A stretch of DNA of 64,000 bases. It comes from Synanceia verrucosa. Its lineage: Eukaryota > Chordata > Actinopteri > Perciformes > Synanceiidae. Location: assembly GCA_029721515.1 (NCBI GenBank), contig CM056556.1:26693669-26757668 (forward strand), in the 5' to 3' direction. The notes under the pieces were generated by a model, which did not search any database, was not told the origin of the DNA, and saw only the letters and a list, made by a program, of their open reading frames with translations. Positions 57,101 through 64,000 of the stretch are shown here, one piece after another; position 1 is the first letter of the stretch, and each line of letters begins with the position of its first letter. The position numbers were made by a program, and so were the translations under genes.

Positions 57101-60100
57101 AGCAGAGCGTCCTCTACTAAGTAACTGTCATGTTGTTCTTTTCACAGATATGGGAATGATAGTCCAAAAAATGTCATTAAACTGCATATTTTGATGTCAC
57201 ACAGTATAAAAAAAATATATAGGACTGGCTATAGGACAGGCCAGTGAAATTTCTTTTCATGTGGCCAAAAATCCTGAGTGTATGTACAGTATGTATAGTA
57301 GGTGTGTAAATGATCAAAAACAGTATTATTGGCAGGAATAGAGGGCCCCAAATTGAAATTCTGCCTAGGGCCCCATGGAGGCTTGGGTCATCTCTGATGA
57401 CTGGAGATGATGATGAGCATCCTTCAGTAAAATCAGAGCTTATGACACAGAAACAGTTTTAACGTCTGCAGATATAAAAGCAGATGTTTGGTTGTTTTTC
57501 AGTGTTTCTTGCTTCCTGTGAGATGATGCATGTGTTTCAGATTGAGCTGGAGACGGACAGACAGACTCTGTCCTTCAGCGTTTTAAACGTCAAGGATCTG
57601 GAGGCCGTCGTCAGTCACCTGACCGCCTCACTGAAGAGGATCTTCTCTGATTTGTCTCCAGGGTGAGTCTCACTCTGCAGCCTGCTTCATGTCTCAGTGC
57701 TCACCAGTGAGACCAGACTACGACTGCTTTTGGGTTCACATACAGATTAAAAACACTTAAATCAGGAGGCTGATATACATGAATTAAGACCACAACATGC
57801 AGAGTGTTAGTAATTCCACCTCCAGCCCCTGGGACAAAAAGCTGATTATATTTAGTTTGACAGAACTCAACTAAATCAGAAGGATGTGCAGTTTTGTAAG
57901 AGCTTTACCTGACGACAGTAAAATAATCATTAACATGCTGAAATCTGAAGTTTTCAACAAGCTGCAGGTATTCTGGACGGATAATGTGGACTGGATTGTT
58001 TTATCCTCTGACAAGAATAGTTTAATAAAACTGATAATACCACGGTTTTATCCAAATTCATTAAAAATAAGTGCTTTTAATCACTACTGCAGTCTGGTGC
58101 ATCCAATCAAAGGCTTCAATGGTTCAGGTGTGCTTGAAAAGGAACAATAAGTACCTGGACTGTTTAGGGGTTTGTTGAAAGTGACATTTGACCACATGTT
58201 AGAAAGCTCAGTCACAAGAATCATCCAAAAAAAAGTTCAGAGAAGAGATCAACAAGGAAAAGGATAGAAAAGGACAGAAGAAGCTCTGAATGTTCCCACC
58301 TACCTGGACACAGAAAGCAGGAAACTATCAGCAGCTGCCTTCAGTGGTCTAAAACCCTTGAGCTCCATGGCTGGACTCCCAGACGCACACCACTACTGAC
58401 CAAAAAACAAAAACTGTTGGCTCTAATATGCACAAAACCACATGAAGAAGCCACAGAAGATCTAGGATTGTGTTCAGTGGAGCGACGAAACATCTGGGCC
58501 GATGGAAGAGCGGTATGTCAGGAGGAAGAAGAAGGAGGCTGTGCTGAAAAGACCAGCCTGCCCACAGTGAAGCATGGTGGAGGCTCAGTGATGCTCTGGA
58601 AACCTGCAGCATGTGGAGGCACCATGGATTCAGTCAAGCATCAGGAAATCTGAGAGGAAACCGTTCTGCTTTTCATGAGACAGCTGAAGCTTTGGTGTCA
58701 TCGGACCTTCCAACAGGACAACAATCCCAAGAAAACCTCAAAGTCTACCAAGGTTTGGTTTCAGAAGAAGGAATGGAAGCTTCTAGAGTGGCCGTCACAG
58801 TCACCTGACTAGAACCAGAGAGAAAATATCTTGTGAGATCTGAAGAGGTTGAGTCATTTTGAGACTGGTAGTCATTGAATATGGATCCAAACCTTTGTAA
58901 TATTGTAATACAGCCAGCAGGGGGCGACTCCTCTGGTTTTAAATGATGATCCTGCTTCTTTCTGATTTATTCCTTCAGTAAACATTGGAAACATGAGTTC
59001 ATGATCTCAGTCTCTCATTTAAAGTCTTCATGTCCATTTAGAGTCAAACAGATCGTAAAGCAGAAGATGATTTAGGGCACAGCTACCTGCTGACTGACAG
59101 GTCCAACCCTTTCACAGTGTGTCTTCACTTCATGACAGCTAAAATCTCTGATTCATTTGCTCTTAGCTCCTCCTTCTTTTGTCAGTTCTGGTTGCAAAAA
59201 AAACCAAGATGGCGACACTGGGTCCACTTCTGATGCACAGTCTGTTCTTGTGATCCTCTATGGTGGTTTTAAATAAGTGATCAGGATTAATGTTATGACT
59301 TGAGACCACCTCAAATACTTCATCAAAAAGAATGCTAGTTTGTTTTAGTCTTTTAGCTATCATGCTAATCATCAGCATGTTGTCACTGTAGGCTCTCAAA
59401 GCTGCTAGCATGGCTGTGGACTCTTCTGTCAGTCTTTAACAGGATATTTGTTGTCCTTCGCTCCTCAGAGAGCTGTTAAAGACGACTCCTCCAGGGCTCC
59501 AGCAGAGACTCCTCACACTGACTGATGAGGTGGAGCAGCAGCTGGACAGTCGGCCTGGCTGCTGTGGTACGAACCCTTCACCGTCCTCCTCTGATGGAGA
59601 TCATACCTATGCTGATGTTCATGTGTCTGGCTGTTCCTCAGGGGGATTCTCTGAAACCTACGCTGCTCTGTGTGATTTCAACGAGGTGCCATGTAGAGAG
59701 GAGATTCAGTGGGTGAGTACTTCAAAAGGCCATGAACTTTTCCATGACAGGAACCACTTAAAGTCTATCTGTCTAAATAAAAAAGATGTTTCCAAATCAA
59801 GCATGGCTAACTGTTTGCAGGATGTTGATAACATCTACTACAGGAACAACTGGAGGCAGTTCAACCTGCAGGACTTCAGCCACCTGGACAGCAGGTGAGC
59901 TGCAGTCGAATCCAGGGTTGTTTCATCTGGTCTCAGCTTCCCTCCTGCTCTTTAAAGTCCCCTTCTCTCCTCTTCTCTTCTCTTTTCTTCTCTCCTCTCC
60001 TCACCTCTCAGGGATTTGGCATTAGCGGTAGCAGCTCTGTCCTTCAACCAGTGGTTCACCAAGATCTGCTGCAAAGACCTCAAACTGGTAAAACTCTTCT

Positions 60101-60650
60101 TGTTTGTCTTCCTCTGTCGTTAGAGAATCCAGGCTTTTCGATATATTGAGTCATAGAAAATTATGATCAAACACTAGAAGAGGCACTTCATATGCAAGAG
60201 TAATGATACTACAATGAGAAAACTTGCTGCAAGGAGAAAAGGTGTGAATAAGTGTTGGTGGATCTGTGGTTAAAGCTGCCTCCTGTCCGACCCAGTCCTC
60301 TGATGGGACGTCTACATCACAAACCATATGATGCAACAAGCCCATCAGATGTGACTTCTAATAGATAATAGAAAAACTAAACACAAATATGAGTCTGGAT
60401 ATGAACATGACGTGTGCTCTTTGAATGGAATGACACCCAGCTGTTGACAGGAGGATGAGGAGTTCACTGCTTCATCAGGAGCAGAAAGTCTCCTCTGCTT
60501 CCTGGGAAACGTGTTCGTACCGCCACACTGACGTCTGTCTCTTTGTCTCTTTGTCTCTTCAGTCAGTGGACGTCCAGCAGCAGCTCCTTTTCCTCATGTC
60601 CAGATCTTCCAGTCTGGAGGAGCTGTCTCTGGAGTCCAGTGGACTCAAAC

Positions 60651-60695
<45 letters not shown>

Positions 60696-63600
60696 AGAGC
60701 TTAGAAAACACTTTCCTGAACAAGACTTGCCTCAAAACAGGTCATGCTACAACATACTATATGCTACAGGCAACATGCTTTATGCTACATGCTACATGAT
60801 ATATGCTATACTTTATGCTACATGCTACATACTATATGCTACGTGCTATGTTACATACTATATGCTACAGACTATATGCTACATGCTATATGTTACATAC
60901 TATATGCTACAGACTATATGCTACATGCTATATGTTACATACTATATGCTACAGACTATATGCTACATGCTATATGTTACATACTATATGCTATGTTACA
61001 TACTATATGCTACAGACTATATGCTACATGCTATGTTACATACTATATGCTACATACTTCATGCTACATGCTATGTTACCTACTATATGCTACAGACTAT
61101 ATGCTACATGCTATGTTACATACTGATGCTACATGCTATAAAGTATAAGCTACGTGCTATATGTTACATACTATATGCTACATGCTATGTTACATGTTAT
61201 ATGCTACATAATATACGCTACATGCTAGATATTATAGGCTACATGCTACATACTACACCTCTCTTTATTCCATCAGTCGTTCCATTATGTTCATCGTTGT
61301 TGTTTATTTGCTGACTGTTTTTTTTCCTCATTTCTCCACTATTTACTGATCTACATTAATTATTAGTCCTGCACATCTTTTCTTATCTTACTGTATATTA
61401 TCTTTTCTACGACACATTTGTTTACTGACTGACCTTTATTACCTACTTATTTTACGACTGGTAGTATTTTTTCCTTGCATGATGAAGTCCTCTCCCAAGC
61501 TCACTGGTACCATCAGAAGCAGAGTCACAACTTTGGCTAATAAAATTTGTCTTTCCGTGCACATCTGCCACACCCTAACTACGTGGATGCAGATGTGTGG
61601 AAACCTCGCTGCAGACTGTCGAGTTTTCCTCAGAGTATAAAGATCTACTTGTCTCAGAGCATCACCGTGGCTTTACAGAGGATTCATACATGGATATTAC
61701 ATTAGGAGGATTTAAAATGATTTTAAATGAATTTAACGTCTAGTTTCCAGGCATTGATGAAGTAGTTTTCTGCTGCAGGGACTTTGCAGTTAAGATGGCA
61801 GCTGCTCTGCGGGAGCACTCCTCCTGTAGCCTGAACTCCATCAACCTCTCAGGCAACTCCATCGAAGACAAAGGTGAGCTCTTTACACATCACATCACAG
61901 TGCTATAATAAAGTATCTATAGCTACCTATAATCTCAGAGTGAGCTGTCCTGAGTTATGGTATGTCTTGAGCCAGGTGGCCTGATTTTATTGTGAAATGT
62001 GGGTTTAATCATCTGACAGCCCTAAATCTAATATTTCTTTGTGCCTCCTAATGAGCGGCCATCATGTTTGTTTCCATCAGGACACACAGTGGATCAGATA
62101 TACTGTGATCTGTGTTATTGTTTCCTCTAATAGGAGTCATCGCTCTCAGCGAGGAGTTTGGGAATCTGTCTGAAGGACTCGAGCATCTTTCTCTGTCCCG
62201 GGTGTCAATGACTGCTAGAGGTACAGCTACCTACTATCATCATGACTGTCATTCCTTCACATCCTCCTGCACCTCCAACAGCTTGATCACTGTTTGTGCT
62301 TCCTGTGATCTACCTGTCCACAGGTGTTGGCTGTCTGAGTCAGGTCTTATCCTCCACTCAGCTGTTCTCAGTGTCTCTGACCCACCTCGACCTGTCTGGT
62401 AACCCTGGCAGCCTGGTTACTGAGGAGGCCACGGTAACAAACAAATAGACAGATATCACTACTTCCAGGAAATACACCAGACCATGGGTCTGATTTATTT
62501 ATCTATTCATACATCAGGCAAACACGTCATCAATCCACAGTCAAAGATCCACTGTCACATCAGATCACCTTACCTCAGAGAGGAAACACGTAACAAATAA
62601 TAATAAATAGAGATAATGCAAAAAAGCATGGACACTCTGCATTGTTGAACTCATGGGCCGTATAAAAAATACTTTACATATCCCAGTTAACATGAACGTG
62701 CGAGAGTAATATTTTTAAATGATTTTTTCTGCTTTCTCTTCTGCAAATCACATCTAAAATTGTCTTAAGCATAAATACTTTACTCTATGTGTCCTCATTC
62801 AGTTCCTCTTCAAGTTCTTGTCCAGCACCAACAGTCTGTCTCATCTGGACCTCAGTGACACCAACTGTCCTCTGGACACGGTCAGTGAGTCGCTGCATCC
62901 GCCTGCTTGGTTGATTTCATTCAAAGACAGAAGAGTCAGATGTTTGATGAGTACAGGGGAGTACAGAGATATATCAGATAAGATAGGTAGATAAGGCAGG
63001 AAGCAGTGGGAAAGTCCAAGTCCACGTAAAACAAGTCACATTTGTGTGTTTTTACACACGAGAGACGACAGCAACACAGTGAAAGGATCATATTTAGACT
63101 GTTTGTGCTACTTCCCTGTTTTTCATCGTTATATTGTGAAAAATCTTCCATGTCTTGAAGATCTGTGTGTAAAACTTCCTCTCTCAGCTGTTTGTGTCTC
63201 TGTCTGCTGGATGTTGTCTCAAACTGAAGCACCTGAACCTGGCCAGGAACCCTTTCACCCACAGGTGAGCTCAGTCATGTCACTGACTCACTCTCAGGTG
63301 TATTGTGGGTCAAAGACCTTCACCCATAAAAACTGTGTTAGTGTCCAGACTGGAAACACTTTATGAAACGTCACTTAACCAACAGGTTGACTTGTAATGA
63401 GCCAGTAGTTCTGCAGATGTGATTCTAGTTTGCTTTATTTCTGTCGTCCTTTTTGCACAATGAGCATCTACAAAAACTCGTCAAGTTTGTTTATTTGTTT
63501 GTTTGTTTGTCTAGGAAGGTGCGGGAGGTGACCAGGAGCATCCTAGAGTTTTTCAGTCAGAGCTGTGAGCTGAAATATGTTGGACTGTCAGCAACCAGGC

Positions 63601-64000
63601 TACCTCCACAGGCTCTCAGGTGTGTTCACTGCCAACTAATACTATAATATAATATAATATATACTAATATGGTGGCTCCACTTCATCCATGTCTGCTCAC
63701 ATGAAGCTTGATCTTCCTTTCTCTGTCTATAATTTAATCTTTTAGTTGTTTTACTTCTCCTCCAACCTTAAACAACAGACTCCAACATTACACCTGAGGG
63801 ACAGTTAGCGTTAGCTCTTTAGTAGCATGCTGCTGTGGTCATGAGCATCATGAAACCAACTGGTCCTGGTGAACGCTCATTGATTATTTTCAATGATGAC
63901 ACCTCAGGGCGAAGAGGAACCAGCTGTCAGGACCATACGCATCATATCATAAACACCATTTACCTGATTCTCTGCACAAAGCATGCTGGGATACCTGAGG
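54160..64000 (+). CDS. CARMIL2: CARMIL2 (RLTPR), capping-protein regulator and LRR protein, 5' part
   Basis: CARMIL proteins bind and uncap actin capping protein at the membrane; CARMIL2 also acts in T-cell CD28 signalling in mammals. Exons: 54160-54187, 55483-55586, 55676-55726, 55840-55899, 57541-57662, 59469-59566, 59642-59712, 59821-59894, 60012-60087, 60563-60651, 61779-61873, 62134-62220, 62324-62433, 62803-62880, 63188-63264, 63515-63619. The frame is continuous for 441 codons and the gene is cut by the window end in phase 2. Residues 1 to about 120 are the PH-like domain ([37 protein letters not shown]). A linker follows ([51 protein letters not shown]). LRRs follow: [55 protein letters not shown]. 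Paralogues CARMIL1/3 are possible by sequence, but CTCF linkage and the GNPG LRR point to CARMIL2. The first two exons are short and rest on phase and loose similarity. Confidence 0.92.
56108..56423 (+). repeat. hAT-like element, copy 3, in CARMIL2 intron 4
   Basis: Right end GAAAACCTAGTGACGCCCCTG matches, apart from its first base and the terminal CTG, the right end of copy 1; its reverse complement begins like copy 2. The interior shares 'aagtggccagaa' and 'ataatcatataac'. A C11 homopolymer near 56167 and extra sequence distort the middle. The left terminus is not recognisable. Confidence 0.5.
56430..57395. repeat. Interspersed repeat with GGGCCC-type ends
   Basis: Left part reads 'caaggcataggcaaactaag' and 'cttagggccctc'; right part reads 'gagggccccaaattgaaatt' and 'gcctagggcccc'. 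I recognise this end style from fish DNA transposons, but no transposase frame remains and the boundaries are approximate. Confidence 0.45.
58080..58880 (+). pseudogene. Tc1-like transposase pseudogene in CARMIL2 intron 5
   Basis: Successive frames carry recognisable Tc1 transposase pieces: [14 protein letters not shown] (about 58477-58515), [20 protein letters not shown] (58540-58600), [11 protein letters not shown], a region matching the QQDNDPKHT block (about 58717-58735) and, near 58785-58810, the WPSQSPDLNPIEN block. Stops and frame shifts interrupt it several times, so it cannot make a transposase. The flanking stretch 58081-58180 (tgcatccaatcaaaggcttc) belongs to the same element. Confidence 0.8.
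58914..58926 (+). promoter_or_regulatory. Predicted CTCF-binding core motif (+)
   Basis: CCAGCAGGGGGCG is a perfect match to CCASYAGRKGGCR. It lies directly beyond the Tc1 relic, in sequence that looks repeat-derived, so it may be a transposon-borne site. Confidence 0.5.
58950..59105 (+). repeat. Dispersed repeat, copy B
   Basis: Matches the reverse complement of 26205-26345: 'ttctgatttatt', 'cttcatgtccatttagag', 'taaagcagaagatg' and 'ctgctgactgacagg' occur in order. Confidence 0.55.
60652..60691 (+). repeat. (GT)n fused to a CARMIL2 splice donor
   Basis: The donor of the exon ending at 60651 reads gtgagtgtgtgtg and runs straight into a GT tract of about 18 copies. The splice site is therefore the first unit of the microsatellite. 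Confidence 0.9.
60741..61252 (+). repeat. TATGCTACAT-type minisatellite with 42-bp higher-order unit
   Basis: Built from short words ATGCTACAT, ATGCTATATGTTACAT and ATACTATATGCTACAGAC. A 42-bp higher-order unit is repeated three times from about 60857, then shortened variants follow. Stop-free in several forward frames, so open frames of 107-220 codons here are artefacts. It lies in the CARMIL2 intron 60652-61778. Confidence 0.9.
61342..61555 (+). repeat. Retroposon-like tail, copy 2
   Basis: Divergent partner of 36539-36775, beginning 'tttactgatctacatta' and ending 'gctaataaaatttgtcttt'. Intronic in CARMIL2; no coding capacity. Confidence 0.4.

Noticed and set aside
60652..61314. Open frames of 107-220 codons (Tyr/Met/Leu/Cys repeats)
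   Set aside because: Read-through of the ATGCTACAT minisatellite and the adjoining (GT)n tract inside a CARMIL2 intron.

Overview
This is a teleost (probably percomorph) nuclear genomic window. It holds multi-exon genes with GT-AG introns, strongly biased to short introns in the 3' gene halves, plus fish-type interspersed repeats: tRNA-derived SINE copies, Tc1-like relics, hAT-type MITEs, LINE-like tails ending in pentamers, and many (CA/TG)n tracts. Three genes lie head-to-tail on the + strand: RIPOR1 (FAM65A; coding 14502-32810), CTCF (coding 44838-51415) and the 5' part of CARMIL2 (RLTPR; from 54160 and running off the right end). This is the gene order known from human 16q22.1, which supports the CARMIL2 rather than CARMIL1/3 assignment. 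All exon boundaries were read by eye from splice consensus, reading-frame continuity and recalled family proteins; no alignment was run.

Layout. 1-14150: no gene recognised; repeats and microsatellites only. 14150-14520: candidate RIPOR1 promoter and distal first exon. 14521-32810: RIPOR1, 24 exons giving a 1056-residue model, plus one in-frame candidate cassette exon. 32811-37672: RIPOR1 3' UTR (with a striking 30-bp-arm hairpin), then intergenic repeats. 37673-41792: a 4.1-kb minisatellite of about 25-bp units that is open in all three forward frames and so produces false ORFs of up to 1466 codons. 41793-42100: candidate CTCF promoter and non-coding exon 1, abutting the minisatellite. 44838-51415: CTCF, 15 coding exons, 847 residues, all 11 zinc fingers and the cohesin-binding YDF motif present. 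51416-53280: CTCF 3' UTR with two poly(A) signals. 54160-64000: CARMIL2 exons 1-16 (441 residues: PH-like domain, linker, start of the LRR domain).

The three genes do not form one pathway: RIPOR1 is a Rho effector in cell polarity, CTCF an architectural DNA-binding protein, and CARMIL2 a capping-protein/actin regulator. Points most worth checking are: the minisatellite at the CTCF promoter; complementary (TG)n and (CA)n tracts in the two mini-introns around one frame-preserving RIPOR1 exon; the RIPOR1 cassette exon; the 3' UTR hairpin; four perfect matches to the CTCF core motif around the CTCF gene itself; and a 75-nt stop-free, frame-preserving intron in CARMIL2.
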